From Archegozetes longisetosus (Eukaryota > Arthropoda > Arachnida > Sarcoptiformes > Trhypochthoniidae), in contig JAEMBT020000007.1 in assembly GCA_018873245.2 (NCBI GenBank), positions 4,647,129-4,711,128 of the forward strand: a stretch of DNA of 64,000 bases. The letters run 5' to 3'. Below, in pieces: positions 1-12,800 of the stretch. The notes under the pieces are model-generated. The model saw only the letters and a program-made list of their open reading frames with translations. It did not search any database and was not told where the DNA came from. The translations under genes and the position numbers were made by a program. Positions within the stretch are counted from its first letter, which is position 1, and the number at the start of each line of letters is the position of its first letter.

Positions 1-227
1 GATGAATTTGCACTGAGAGCAAAATTAAGAAAAGTTTGATTCAATTATGAGAGAAATTGTGAGTAGAAGCACAAGTGTTTCCCTCTCTAGTCCACTCAAC
101 CAATCATATTTGAATCAATATAACAATATTTGTATGTCAAGTGAGAAACATGTTTTTGTGTGTTTCAAACTCTTATAATCTAAACCAAAACAAAATTATC
201 TAATAAATCAAACACTAACCTAAAGCA

Positions 228-2662
228 ATGCCAGAACTGAAAGTGACACCGTTAGGTATGCATTCAATGATTAAAATATAAACGCTTTGTGTGTAAAAGT
301 AATCAAATATATAGCAAAATGTATTGTTTGTAATGTTAGGCGCTGGTCAGGACGTGGGCAGAAGTTGTATACTATTGACAATCGGATCAAAGAATGTCAT
401 GTTAGACTGTGGTATGCATATGGGATACAACGATGACGTATGTCTTGTTTTTGGTCGTAGTTTCGGTCATAGTTCCCATGTATTTAACCTGTTTATGTCC
501 TTTGCCTTAGCGCCGGTTTCCCGACTTTTCGTATATAACACGTGATGGACCTCTCAATGAATACTTAGATTGTGTCATAATATCTCACTTTCACTTGGAC
601 CATTGCGGAGCACTTCCATACATGTCAGAAATGGTCGGCTATTCGGGTCCTATTTATATGACTCATCCCACAAAAGCCATTTGTCCAATTCTTCTGGTGA
701 GAAACTATCCTTCAACTCATTACTTTGATTGCCAATAACTCATTTTCTGTAACTGAATTTCAAATTTTGTTCAACAGGAAGATTATCGTAAGATAACAGT
801 TGATAAAAAAGGCGAAACAAATTTTTTCACATCACAAATGATCAAAGACTGTATGAAAAAAGTAGTGGCCGTAAACCTGCACGAAGTGGTCCAAGTGGAC
901 GACGAACTAGAGATCAAAGCCTACTACGCGGGACATGTTTTAGGCGCTGCTATGTTCCACGTGAGAGTTGGTCAACAGTCCGTTGTTTATACGGGTGATT
1001 ACAATATGACACCCGATCGCCATTTGGGTGCTGCTTGGGTTGATAAATGCAGACCTGATCTACTTATCACTGAATCAACTTACGCCACTACAATACGAGA
1101 CTCCAAAAGATGTCGTGAACGAGATTTTCTCATGAAAGTTCATGACTGCATCGAACGCGGCGGTAAAGTATTGATACCAGTGTTCGCTTTAGGCAGAGCT
1201 CAAGAGTTGTGTATTTTACTCGAAACCTATTGGGAACGAATGAATTTGAAAATTCCTATTTATTTCGCTATCGGTCTGACAGAAAAGGCCACCAATTATT
1301 ATAAACTATTTATTACTTGGACTAATCAGAAGATTAAGAAAACTTTTGTCCAGAGGAATATGTTTGACTTCAAACATATCAAACCGTATGATCGATCATT
1401 TTCTGATAATCCTGGACCTATGGTTGTCTTCGCAACTCCTGGTATTTTCAATTGCTTTGATTAGTAGATATGTCTTTTGACTTTATTTTTATGCAAAGGT
1501 ATGCTTCACGCTGGACTATCACTACATTTATTCAAGAAATGGGCTCCAAATGAGAATAACATGGTAATCATGCCAGGATATTGTGTAGCTGGAACTGTTG
1601 GACATAAGATTTTGAATGGCGCCAAAAAAGTTGAATTCGAAAACAAACAGTCGATTGATGTGAAAATATCTGTACAATACATGTCATTTAGTGCACACGC
1701 GGATGCGAAAGGTTGACAAATAGATTCTAATTGGTTTTATTAATACATTGTATGCAAATTAACGATTCATTTCTTCTTCTTTAGGAATCATGACGTTGAT
1801 ACAACAGTGCGAGCCTAAGAATGTGCTATTAGTTCATGGCGAGGCTTCAAAGATGGAGTTTCTTCACGGAAAGATCAAACAAGAGTTTAGTATTGGGTGT
1901 TATATGCCTGCAAATGGAGAAACGGTTTCTATTCCCACCAAAGTTAGTATTCCGGTTGATGTTGAAATCGATTTACTCAAGAGATCCTTGAATTCGACGA
2001 GTGATAGCAGTGACCCAAAGAGACCAAAATTACTTCACGGGACTCTTGTGATGACTACAAGTAGTAGTGGTTCGCCTCAGTTTCGATTAGTTGATCCAAC
2101 AAAAGCATTACAAGAACTTGGGATTAAACCTCATGTTATTAAATTCACGACTTCTGTTAAGCTAAAAACTGCTAATATCCCACCAAAAGTTACTGAAATT
2201 ATTTACCAAAAGTTGAAAAAGTAAGAATTCTATTCCATTCTCAATGGTTTCGACTAATTATTATTCTTAAAGCGATTTGAAAAAATTGATTTAACTTTGA
2301 ATATAGAAAAGTTTGATATAATGTAGTTTTTAGAAAAATCTCATATGATATGTCTGCAATATTCTTATAACTATTTGTTATTCCTAGTAAATTGAATGAT
2401 CAACACGATATACAACTTGCAAACGAATGTACAATTATAGTATCAACTGTTATGGTTAGGGTTGATATGGGATCTGAAAGTGATACTAAGGAAATATATG
2501 TTTCCTGGTCGGATCATGTAAGGAGTTGATTGAATTTTTGAGAAAACAATTGTAAGACTTATAAAAGTTATAAATCAAATCTTATCTGACTTACAGGAGG
2601 AGGCATTAGGCAGTTATCTGGTCAAGTTCGTTCAGGGTATGCAGAGATCACTTGAGGCTTAA
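228..2662 (+). CDS. IntS11: Integrator complex subunit 11 (RNA endonuclease), complete, 8 exons
   Basis: Catalytic subunit of Integrator, a nuclear metallo-beta-lactamase/beta-CASP endonuclease that cleaves nascent snRNA 3' ends and paused Pol II transcripts. Exons read by eye: 228-255, 340-437, 511-696, 778-1441, 1499-1711, 1785-2220, 2388-2517, 2597-2662. They join in phase to 606 residues (human about 600). The start context gives [16 protein letters not shown], matching the conserved family N-terminus. The zinc-binding motif HFHLDH is at residues 68-73, followed by [36 protein letters not shown] and [10 protein letters not shown] of the beta-CASP region. The C-terminus ends [21 protein letters not shown], like the CPSF73-family C-terminal domain that binds INTS9. 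The donor of exon 5 is GTTGAC, weaker than the others. Its 3' end faces the next gene tail to tail. Confidence 0.97.
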
Positions 2663-3011
2663 GGCATCAGTCCATTGTCAAATCAATAAGTTTATTCATC
2701 ACTTCAGGCATAAGGCATTCATTTCATACATACTGTTGATAATGAATATAATTATTATCTAAATTAATTACATGTAAATAAATTTGAACGCTATAAATAT
2801 AATTGGTTTCAATAAATAAGTTTATATTTATAATTAAGGTCATTCTGTATAAGTATTTTGATTTAATTTCCATTATTACAGTTTAGTAAAAAGAAGAGAT
2901 GTTATTGAAGACGGTGTTGAATTTGTTATTGCGATCACTACTTGACTTGCACATGAAATGTCAGGTAATTACCGGTAAGCCGGTCAGTCAAATACGAGCT
3001 GATCGGATAAT
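2663..3011. other. Tail-to-tail intergenic gap with candidate poly(A) signals
   Basis: About 350 bases separate the INTS11 stop from the stop of the minus-strand membrane-protein gene. It is AT-rich and noncoding. AATAAA hexamers on the plus strand at 2777-2782 and 2811-2816 are candidates for INTS11 polyadenylation. The two 3'UTRs probably approach or overlap here (inference). Confidence 0.5.
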
Positions 3012-6000
3012 TTAGGCTTCACTTGAATTAGAAATGATAGATCCTTCTGGTTGTGAGTCATTAAAGCTGATGGAATAGTTGCTAAATTTGCTCAATTCAT
3101 TCCTGATGGCCCTAATAATCGATTGTGTTTGTTCGCTCATTTGCACCTCAATTATTCGGGGAATACCATTATCTTCGTCTTCCCCTGTATTTATATCTTT
3201 GGTGGTCACGAAAGTAGTTCTCGTTTCAATAGTATCAATGCTGTGATCGATTATTTTTGCGATAGGAATCACTTTCTCTTTTTGCATTTCAAGATTGCTT
3301 TGTATGCCTTTGGATTGCATTGTTGTTCTGCTAGCTTCACTATACTTCTTATCAGATTGAAAGGGCAAGTATTGAAATTCGCTATTATCTTTTCCTAAAC
3401 CAGTCTCAGGGTGAGTATGATGAGATACAGTTCTCCAATGAATTTGATTGTCAGGTACCACGCGATTGAGTTCTCTGTTAAAGGCATCGATCCACTTTCT
3501 CTTTTCTGATCTATATTTGCAGAAAAGCAGTAGACCTGCTATTATGCATATGATCAATAGTAATCCTGAACACCATATTAATATTATTCCCAACCAATTG
3601 GTCGAACTTTTTAATACCACTCTTTCGTTGTATGCTATCCATAATGATTTGTACAATTAACTGAAATTTCTATTACTGAGTTTAATCATAAGCTTTAACA
3701 TTGACAAAATATCATATGAATCAAATTGAAATTAGATATGTTGAACAGATTATATGAATTTGATTGAAATGATATAATTGAAGAAAAATCTAATTAACTT
3801 TAGTGTGTGCAAAGTAAGAGACATGTAATACAATGTAATATAGATTAACGTAATAAATATTTGAATCTATAAATGTATTAATCTATAATTGCATTAATCT
3901 ACAGTTGCATTAATCTATAAGTCCTATAATCTATAAGTCATATAATCTACCTGATTCGCAAAACAAATAAAAAACTAATATTTAAAAAGACTCACGTTTG
4001 ACTTTGTCAATAACCTGTAGGCCAATAATTTGACTGAATTGATCATCCGTAATATAGCTTAATGTTCTGGAGGCGTCTTCATAAGGGATTAATGTTCCGT
4101 CTTTTTCCACATAATATATCACATCAATTTGTTGCGAACTGTTTTTAATGCTTATATCCCATAACTAAAAATTAGGTGTACAAAATAATTATTTAAACAC
4201 TTGTTATTAACATTTTATCTAAGTGTTTGGGCTCTGCATAATTGATTATTTATTTTTTTATCGTTTATTTTTCTCTCAATTAACTTTCTAGACTAGTTTT
4301 TCTAGTAGTTTAAGCAGTAGCAAAACCACATGTTTCAAGCTGAGTCAAACTAATCATTTAATTTATTTAACATACACATTTTCTATTAAAACCTATTCTG
4401 CTATAGTCCTTTATTTTAATTATTATTTATTTTACTTTATTTAGTAGTTATTAAGTAACTGCTAGTAATTAAGAGAATTTCATATTAAAAATATATAACA
4501 TGTGCTGTCAATTTAACGACAGAATTGAGTTGGGGTACCCAAGCACCAGAAGGTCCCCATTGGCTCTGCCACTGACTCTAAAACGCTTTTCTCTATGTCT
4601 AAAAGTATAAAGTTATCGATTAATAAGAAAGAGAAGTTGAAATTTGAATAAATTACTCAATTGAAGTTCGGAAAGGGAAAGTTATGAGGCGAATTTAGTC
4701 AGATTTAGATCATATAGGAAGATTGTGATCTGTAAATTAATTTTCGATCCTATAATCCTATTTGCAGAGTCAATCGGTTGATATAAGCTTCTAGAAATTG
4801 AATTTTTCTTTCAGTAAACAGATATAAATAACCAATAGAAGAAGTTGAATGTTATCTTTTCTTTTTATAAGAGATAACTATTGAGCATTTAGTTTGATTC
4901 AAATGTAAATTTAGTTAATGAAGTTTATTTGAAAGGATAAAATAGTCTCACCTTAACATGAATAGTAGTATTAATGTGTTTTGATAGTAATTTTCTTGCA
5001 CTTCCTCCCTTCTCATTCATTAGCTCGTATTGCTTCCCAAACGCATAAATATATATTTGTCTAATCTTTCCTTCGATTCCTAGCCTTACATCTGAAATCT
5101 TCTCATTAGAGGTATTGTTCAGAACTGAGTAGATAATCAAAATCAAAATTTAAGCTTCTAAACAATGAAGAGAAGTACTAGAAAGCGCGTGGAACTCAAA
5201 GTAATGGAAAGGTACTTGAAATTGGTTTATAACAAATAGAATTGTAGAGTGAGTTGAAAGAGTTAAAAAGGAAGTATATGAAGTGATATAAGTGATTGAA
5301 ATGATAGACGAGAATTAGAATTGAATGAATAATTGACATGGTGGAATCTAATTGCATACTAGACGCAAGAGATTCTACCCACACACGTATTGACCTAAAT
5401 AGAATGAATCTAAACTTTGCCTTAAGCTCTATTTTCATCATAAATTCATTCATATATTGCACAATTTATGATGAATAATTCATATGAAACAGAAATCCCT
5501 GCGAATTATTCTACGTAAGAAATTCTTACTAAAGAGATCCATTCAGAAATGAAATCTTAAGAATAGACTTGAAAGAAATATTCTGTTGATAGAAGTGAGC
5601 ATAAGGTAAACACGGATTCGGAAAGTATGATATCTTTTTGCTAACATCTCATAAGTTGATAGAAGAAGCGCTTTTAGTTAAATAAAAGTATATAATAACA
5701 TACAGTCAACATACCTGTGCGTATCAAATAATTCTCAAAAGGCTTTTCTAATGCATGTGCATTTGGAAATTCTGTTCGAACACCTTCAGGACATAGCGGG
5801 ATTGAAATCGGAGTTGATGCTGCAACTGGAATCTCGCTTGAAGTCGCAATCAAAATCTCACTTGAAGCCGGCTTTGATGATATAAGTGGAGCTAACTTTG
5901 TTGATGATAACGAATCGATTGTTTTACTGGCAGCTATTACAACTGATGACGATTGTAGATGTGTCGCGGTCAGTCTCGAATAATGCGCTGAAGTCTCAAT

Positions 6001-8249
6001 TGAAGATATGAATGGCGTAGGCGTTGATAAGATTTTCTTAGGATCTGATCCCGAAAATGATAAACTTGTATAAGTCCTATAAATTGAATTCTTATCTTCA
6101 CTTCTTGTCAATGTTGTCGATTGAAGAATAGGTGTTGTTTCCGAGTGTCTCGTTAGTTCATTCTCTGAAATAACTAGACTCGAGTCAATTCGCGGTATTG
6201 AACTGATGTCGGAATAGATTTGAAAACTTGATAGTGGACTATATTTATCTTTTGATAAATATTCGCTCAATCGATCAGATTGAGTGACACTTTTGGTGGG
6301 TATGTATGACTGCGATGACAGTCGGATTGTGTTGAGATCACTTGAAAGTGGTGAAAAAGAAGATATCATATGACTTGAAGCTCTACCATCTGGAAACTCG
6401 ATTGATGAGGACGGACCTGTTCACAGATACGCATCCATTATTTACTTATCTAATCCTTGTTCTACTCATGTTTGGTTTCAGTCTATCAAGTTTGTGGTCA
6501 TTAATAATGATTACCGTATATAATGATAATAGTCTTCTATTGAGTTAACTCGACTGGTAAACTTAAGTTGAGAATTTAGAAATTATATTAAATTATATTA
6601 TATTTACTACGCCTAATGTCATGTTAGGTCATAACGTAATTATTAGAAAATATTTTTAATATTGATCTCCAGGCATAGCTTTGAAATTTGATTAACGCTA
6701 AAAGTTATCTACATAACATGCCGTAATTAAACTTTTAATCTAATACCTGAATAGATTAATGAACTTCTCTGTAAAATACTTTCTAACAGTTCTTCTGAAT
6801 TTGAGCTCAGTGCATATCCGTATGAAGAGCCCCATGAAAATAGATCACTACTGAATACTGGAGTAGACGACACACTAATAGGTTTTGGCTTTGGTATAGG
6901 TGTCGAAATTCTGATTCTTGTGATTGTTGGCCAAATTGATGCTTTAATTTGAGTGACCACTGTAATCCAACCATAACTTTCAGTCAGGTTTGCTTCACTA
7001 ACTGGTCCATCACCTGAGTTCTCATACAATTCTTCAAAGTTTATTACAGGCCATTGTCGTCGTATTAAAGGAGTTGTTTTACCGATTGATGACTCAGTTG
7101 ATGATGTATTTTGAGCTGTTTCAGAATTAAAATAAGCTTGTATGTTTACACTGAAAAGCTTAATAATCGTCGATAGCAACCAAAAGTGATGCTATGCTTT
7201 CCGTCAAGCCATAATATGTTGTCATATTAGTAAACTTATAGAGTATCGAATATATTAATCAGAACGAATTAGAAATCAAATTTGGCACAAAATTGATGCA
7301 CAACACAGAGATGTTGGCATAGTAACTGCTTTCTTCGTGTTGCTACAAGGATCATTAAGTTTTCAACTGTATTTACACAAAGTTTATTTAAATTTCTAAC
7401 TAAATTACTAAACCACTAAAAGCTTTCGATAAAATAAGAGCATTTTGACAAAACACCAACAATCCATTGATTCAAATTTAAATGAAATTTTTAGGTTATA
7501 TATGCTTTATGTCGATTGAATTGAGTCGAATTGTGTAAAGTTGGCTAATAAGAGATTAAATTTTCAGAAACATCATCTATCAATCTCTGGAATCGATTTT
7601 CTCAATCAAACTACTAAACGATTAGCACGAAGAAAGGCTCTGCAGAAATACTCTCTTAAATCAAATTGATATACTTTTTAGGGTTTACTCAATTTTCAAA
7701 TTGATAGTAGAACTTGTAGATTATCCTTTAAAAATTAGGCTCTAATAGTACTAGAAATCCAAAGGAAAGGTGGCACAAAAATGATAAATACTTCAAATAA
7801 AACAGTACAGAAAGTGAATCTTAAAAATATATTAAATAACATTTTCATGTTTGGCATGTAAGACATGTTTTACGATTTATACGTCTAGCCTATTATTGTT
7901 GAGAAAAGTTTTTGGACCTCAATTCTTGGCGTATATTATATGATCGATAAACGGATATTAGTATTCTTTCTTAGTATATAATAACTATACTATTATTACG
8001 ATTGTCTATTCATGTGTTCGCTCAACAATTTTCTAAACGATTATTTCAAAATGTTTGTTACACTCGATTCATATGTAAATGTTTGGAATGATGACAAACT
8101 TGAATGCGGAATATGTCAAATATATGACTCAATGAAACATTAACCAAAAAGTGTTTACAATAAATTTCAATTGGAAAGATTGAGCTCGAAAGATAAAGAT
8201 AAATAACGTTTGTTATTATTAGTAGAATAGTTAATAGTGAAAGATTCAT
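3012..8249 (-). CDS. Mucin-like single-pass membrane protein with KIAA1549/SEA-like juxtamembrane domain, 6 exons
   Basis: Exons read by eye on the minus strand: 8249-8159, 7115-6747, 6416-5715, 5124-4952, 4164-3996, 3634-3012. All joins keep frame and give 708 residues. Order: a signal peptide (MNLSLLTILLIITNVIYLYL), about 350 Ser/Thr/Pro-rich residues, and a compact region with conserved pattern (HINTTIHVKLWDIS, then VIYYVEKDGTLIPYEDASR). A transmembrane segment follows (WLGIILIWCSGLLLIICIIA), then a cytoplasmic tail of about 175 residues. The juxtamembrane block resembles the KIAA1549/UPF0606 (DUF3827) ectodomain, whose fold is SEA-like; this is recalled similarity, not a search result. 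The first-exon donor and the last-exon acceptor (ATAG, poor pyrimidine tract) are the least certain joins. The role is unknown; adhesion or a shed surface mucin is inference. Confidence 0.62.
3866..3952. repeat. Degenerate AT-rich minisatellite
   Basis: Imperfect tandem copies of a 15-18 base unit built on ATTAATCTATA(A)TTGC and ATAATCTATAAGTC lie in the last intron of the membrane-protein gene. No function is apparent. Confidence 0.7.
4544..4575 (-). mobile_element. hAT-like transposon end (fragment)
   Basis: On the minus strand the sequence reads CAGTGGCAGAGCCAATGGGG, the kind of terminal sequence common at ends of hAT-type elements in animal genomes. A related end occurs at about 53.56 kb. 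It sits in an intron of the membrane-protein gene, with no transposase nearby. The assignment rests on motif recall. Confidence 0.35.
7146..7372 (+). mobile_element. Short inverted-repeat element, family 1, copy A (MITE-like)
   Basis: A 220-230 base segment begins near TACACTGAAAAGCTTAATAA followed by CGTCGATAGCAACC. It ends with TGTTGCTACAAGGATCATTA and AGTTTTCAACTGTA, so the ends are imperfect inverted repeats of about 30 bases. The interior (AATTAGAAATCAAATTTGGC) recurs in copies at 34.8 and 36.7 kb. It sits in intron 1 of the membrane-protein gene, about 30 bases from the exon-2 acceptor at 7116. It has no coding capacity. Confidence 0.7.
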
Positions 8250-9567
8250 TTCTTACCTGATGTATGGAATGTAGTGAAAAGCATGCGAATAATAATACAG
8301 ACAATAAGCATATCTTAAACAATTACCCACTGAGCAGTTTGTTTAATATTCAATTCCAAAACCAATATGCATCATGTAGAAAAATACATTTGAAAAATAC
8401 GTTTTTCAGAAAACATTCATCGTAAAACACATTGATTCTAGGTAACTTGTTGTAGGGTTAGTCGAAAAAGTGGTAGTGAAAGTATATTAATGCGAGGGAA
8501 TAGGGAATAGTTGGAAAAGAATCTGTGATGCGTTTAGAAACTTCCCTGTGACAGAAGGCAATTGAGAATATCACACAGGATATACATTGTCAAACAAAAT
8601 ATAAAACGATACGCTATTAAAATGGCATCAAAATCAAATCCCATACTATCACTCATTATCAACTGGCCTATCCAAAAATGCAGTTTGCGGAAGAGACCAG
8701 CGAATGACTCAATAATACAAATGTAGTTTTAAACCATTCTCGATATTGCCTATGCTGATCAACATGACTACCTTCCACCAGTGCCAGTTTTGCCACGAGT
8801 TCGAGCCGATTCTGTGTCAAATTATTGCACTAGTTGTTAATGTTTTCGGGTTAAAAATTCAACTTTAAAACAATAAGCTGTCAAATTAAAACTCAAAGCT
8901 TATAAAGCTTAGAGCTTGATCTGAAGCTTATAAAAGCAAAAGTTGATTTAAATGACTAATTGAAAAATAATTTCAACTGACACTATTTTGTATCACTCAT
9001 TTGTCTAAATTTTACTAATCATGTTTAAGAAATTCAGTTAGATTTAGAGTAAGTTTAGATGAATTACAGCTCGAGCTTAAAGCTCATGTTAGCTATTGTT
9101 GAACATTAGTTAGGAATATTCCTGTGAAGAGAATGTTTTGTTATTTACTCAAACCATGGAAATAATATTGATTCGATCACTATTTTAGAGTTCAAGACTC
9201 TATTACTTGACATCTGTATGTGATACAAAAGTTTATGGTTTATTATTCTGCTTTTACTTTTTATAAGTTTCAAGTCATTCAAAGCTTAATCAATTACACA
9301 ACTTGATTTTTACATCTCAATTAACAAATCACTTCAATTCAAACAGAACAATATTTTATTGTACAGAAACACAGTTTTCATGTTAAGTTAATTCAATTAT
9401 TGAGTCAAATATGTATATAAATTACTTGAAAATCGATAATTAAGTTGAACTAACAGATAAGAGATCACTAAAGGAAGCTACCATAAAAGTGGTATTACAG
9501 AGTCAATACATATACAACATCTTTGGTATTGACTAGAATTACAAAATATCGATCTCATAAATGCTGT
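8250..9567. other. Intergenic, no gene seen
   Basis: AT-rich sequence between the predicted start of the membrane-protein gene and the TNF-receptor-like exon. I see no coding exon with credible splice sites. It should contain the promoter of the membrane-protein gene, but no clear core element was recognised. Confidence 0.5.
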
Positions 9568-9573
9568 TTTATT
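9568..9573 (-). promoter_or_regulatory. Candidate poly(A) signal overlapping the stop codon
   Basis: AATAAA on the minus strand contains the TAA stop of the TNF-receptor-like reading frame. If it is used, the 3'UTR would be only a few tens of bases long. Confidence 0.4.
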
Positions 9574-9880
9574 GGCATTTCATGTAATAATCGCTAGTGA
9601 AAGAGTCTACTCTCTGTGTTTGGCATGAGTTGCATATGGTATCGCTGACAGGTGTGCAGTTGTGCGCTATATACAGACCATCACCACATTTCGAGCACAT
9701 CGAGCACTTTCTTTTGTAAGAGTTATATGATTTGTAAGTATTCTCAGGACAAGGAGAACATTGCGTGTTAGAGGTCGGACTACATTTGACCTGAACGTAA
9801 TAACCAGGTGGACATTGCTTACAGCCCAGTTCGTGCTGATGCCGGTGTTGATGCTGTCGAAACATAGCTCTCTCTTGGAA
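9569..9880 (-). CDS. TNF-receptor-type cysteine-rich exon (partial gene)
   Basis: The exon follows the acceptor TTTTTAG (9887-9881) and is open to a stop at 9569. From the first ATG (9865) it reads 98 residues. Cysteine spacing fits TNFR repeats: CKQCPPGYYV, NTQCSPCPENTY, CSMCSKCGDGLYIAHNC, SDTICNSC. This amounts to about one and a half repeats. It has no signal peptide and no transmembrane segment, so a 5' exon is missing from the model. A strong donor (ATG followed by GTGAGC, exon end 10212) upstream could mark an untranslated or leader exon. An AATAAA (9573-9568) overlaps the stop codon, suggesting the transcript ends here and the product is short or soluble. A downstream exon reached through the weak donor AGA/GTAGAC is the alternative. 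Confidence 0.6.
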   Translation of the reverse strand, partial: FQERAMFRQHQHRHQHELGCKQCPPGYYVQVKCSPTSNTQCSPCPENTYKSYNSYKRKCSMCSKCGDGLYIAHNCTPVSDTICNSCQTQRVDSFTSDYYMKCQ

Positions 9881-12800
9881 CTAAAAACCAATTAAAAAAT
9901 ATCTGTTAATGTAAAGCTTGTTTATCAGAGGCTGAACTTTGGCCAAAATATTTAGCTTTTAAAGCCATTAAGTCTCTATTACGTGGTTCTGCTCTGTCAT
10001 CATATTTAACACTTGTTCAATAGCAAAGTATTTTTTAAATATCAGCTCAAAACAATTTTGTTCCCAATAACACCATAATTATGGTTACGCCACTTATTAG
10101 CCAAAGCACATAATTAGTTGTGTCTGAGAATTGAGTGACAATAAGGAGGAATAAATGGAAAACCGGTCTTGAATTTATATAAAAAGTGTCGTTGGGTAAA
10201 AGACTGCTCACCATTGATTGCGATATATAAATCATCTCTATCTCTATCAATCTTTTTCTTTATTATATTGTTTTTATTTGTCTCAATTAGAGAAAAACTG
10301 TCGCCGCTTTGATTAACTTTGATTGAAAACTGTTTTGTGAATTGAAAGTGATGTGAATGAGTGAAAGAAAAACTTATGATAAATTACATTCATTTCCAGA
10401 TGGCATAAAAGATTGCATTAAAAGTTTTACATAATTTTTTCTAATGTTGCGCTAAATATAAATCAAATCTTAATCTAATAATACAACTGAAACAGATTAA
10501 GCTATGAATAAAATTGATTTCTAGCTCTTTCCAAGTCTAACTTGATGTGAATGAGTGCCTCAAAAATATTGATTTATTTTAGACTTAAACAGTTTTCTTC
10601 TTATAACACTTCTTATGTTAGACTTAAAGGAAACATAGATTAAATAATGATTTCTAACTTTATTCTAATACAATCTAATGGTGACCTTAAACTAAATCAA
10701 TACTTATTAAAGTAATTAATTTTGGCATTAAGTTCATAGTGATTAACTTTCGCATTAATTATATTCTTTAATGTGATCGCACAACAAATAAGAGATCAAT
10801 TATTAATGAACAAATTTTGCCATCAATTGATGATATAAGCTTTAAAATCAATACTTTTTTACTCCTTTTTCATTAATCATACCTAACCTTAACCTAAGCT
10901 AAAGTTTCAAATCTGGATTTTGTCTAATCAGCTTCTCTACTAATGTTCATAACCTCAGTTTTTGTAGTGGTTGGATCAGCCCATTTCCGAGTTAGATCTC
11001 TCTCCTAATCAAAAATAGCTTGAAAATATTACTTTCCTTATATACTCCTGTTAACTATCATTCTTATCGTTTACATAGCTGACGCTCAATCTTGAAAATA
11101 GAGAATCAAAAATTCATTATCAAAATTATTGATTAATCACTTTCAGCGTCTCATATCTTATATTCATTTCTTGTTTGATGGCAAACAATTTTAGACTAAC
11201 TTAACGCAAAACGTCCGCTTAAAATCAGCTAAAGTACTCTCTTAAGAGTGTCTCATCGTTATTAACATGTGAACAATGAGCTGAACATCGCTTCAGAATA
11301 ACAACAACTAAACCATAATTTCAAACTAAGTTGACTACTAGCAAAAAGAGAACTCTTCGATTACTATTAGCTAATCTGTTTTCAGTTAATGTCCAAAAGT
11401 CAATTTAAAGCTTTATTATAATAACTATTTTATGACAGTTTTTCAGATAAAATAAGACGTGTTTTCGCTCTACTTAACTAAATAGAAGGTTAAGTTGTTT
11501 GCATAAAACTAAGTTATATCTCGAGAAGAGGAGGGAATACATCAATAAAGATGAAGCCTTAAGATGAAGCCTTAAGATGAAGCCTTAAAATGAAGTCTTA
11601 TTATCCTTAATAAAGTGATTCTTATAAAAATCAATCGTTCTATTGACCAGAATTATTCGCAAATGGGCTATCGATCCAATTGGACAATAATACTTGGGAT
11701 ATAGCCTGAAGTGAGCAATAGTTGGTATTTGTTTAGCTAATCTGTAATTTATTAGTCGTCAGATAAGCAATAGCTAGGAGTGCATTGTCTCAAATGTCTA
11801 CAAATCCATGTGTTCTTAAGTGGATATTAGGAATCGCTAACTTATGCAAAAGGTTGAAAGAAGTTAGTGGTTAGAGATGATAAATATCTTAGTTAACCTA
11901 TATATAACTTAATGAATAATTGTTATGAGAACTGCAGCTGCTAGTTATGAACACAAAAATACTCTTATCTCTAACAATGGAAACAAAGCTGAAGTTAACT
12001 TGAACTAACGCGTTTATGATTAATATAAAAGCCAATAAAACTTAATTTTATTACTCATTTTTTGCTCTTTTTCTTCTCTACTTATTCATTATTAGGAATT
12101 GTAATAAACTAATTGTTTCCATTTGAGGGCAAATTACATAAACAAATTAATAGAAATTTGCTAAAACAACCCTAAAAATGATAACGATTTCAAACTTGGA
12201 AAAGGATGATTAGATTAAAAACGATTTTTTCAAAACATATGTTTTGGTTGACATTTGTTTCTAACTTATTTCCTCTCATATTAGATATTCTAAACACTTT
12301 GACAAACAATCATTAACTAAAGCTCACGTTTTAGCTGTTCACCAAAACTTTTCAGTTGAACTGATTTACAAGTTATCAAAATTAGTTTATCGATTTGAAA
12401 ATTTTCATTTCAGCCTACTTAAAGTGAATCTTGAAACAATTTTCGGTAGAATAAGCTTTGATTAAGACAAAAATGACAGCTTGTATTCATAATTAATTAA
12501 TAGGAAAAATATTGAAAAATTGATGAGCTTTTTAAAGCTCTGTCCACCTATTAGTCAATTAGTAAATAGATAGTCAACAATCTCATTCAACTTATAAATA
12601 AATTGCAAATTAGGGATTAGTTTTGCGATTAGATCGCCATTTGTTGCAAAGCTTATCATCTAATTAGGCAATCATTCTCACCAAATGCTAAAATCTAATT
12701 AGGTTAAGATCTTTGCAATTGAAAACTTGAAAATATAGTAGGCATTAAAGTAATAACTAAAATAATTAAGTAAATCAATATCTGTTTTATAGCACGTAGT

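Noticed and set aside
6747..9880. Single gene joining the TNF-receptor-like exon to the mucin-like membrane protein
   Set aside because: The only possible donor in the TNFR exon is weak and in phase 0, while the mucin exon 2 needs phase 1; a separate signal-peptide exon at 8249 fits the membrane protein.
10047..10250. Minus-strand frame with a hydrophobic segment upstream of the TNF-receptor-like exon, tested as its signal-peptide exon
   Set aside because: A strong splice donor (ATG/GTGAGC, exon end 10212) cuts it before the hydrophobic part, and the remaining start gives no signal peptide.
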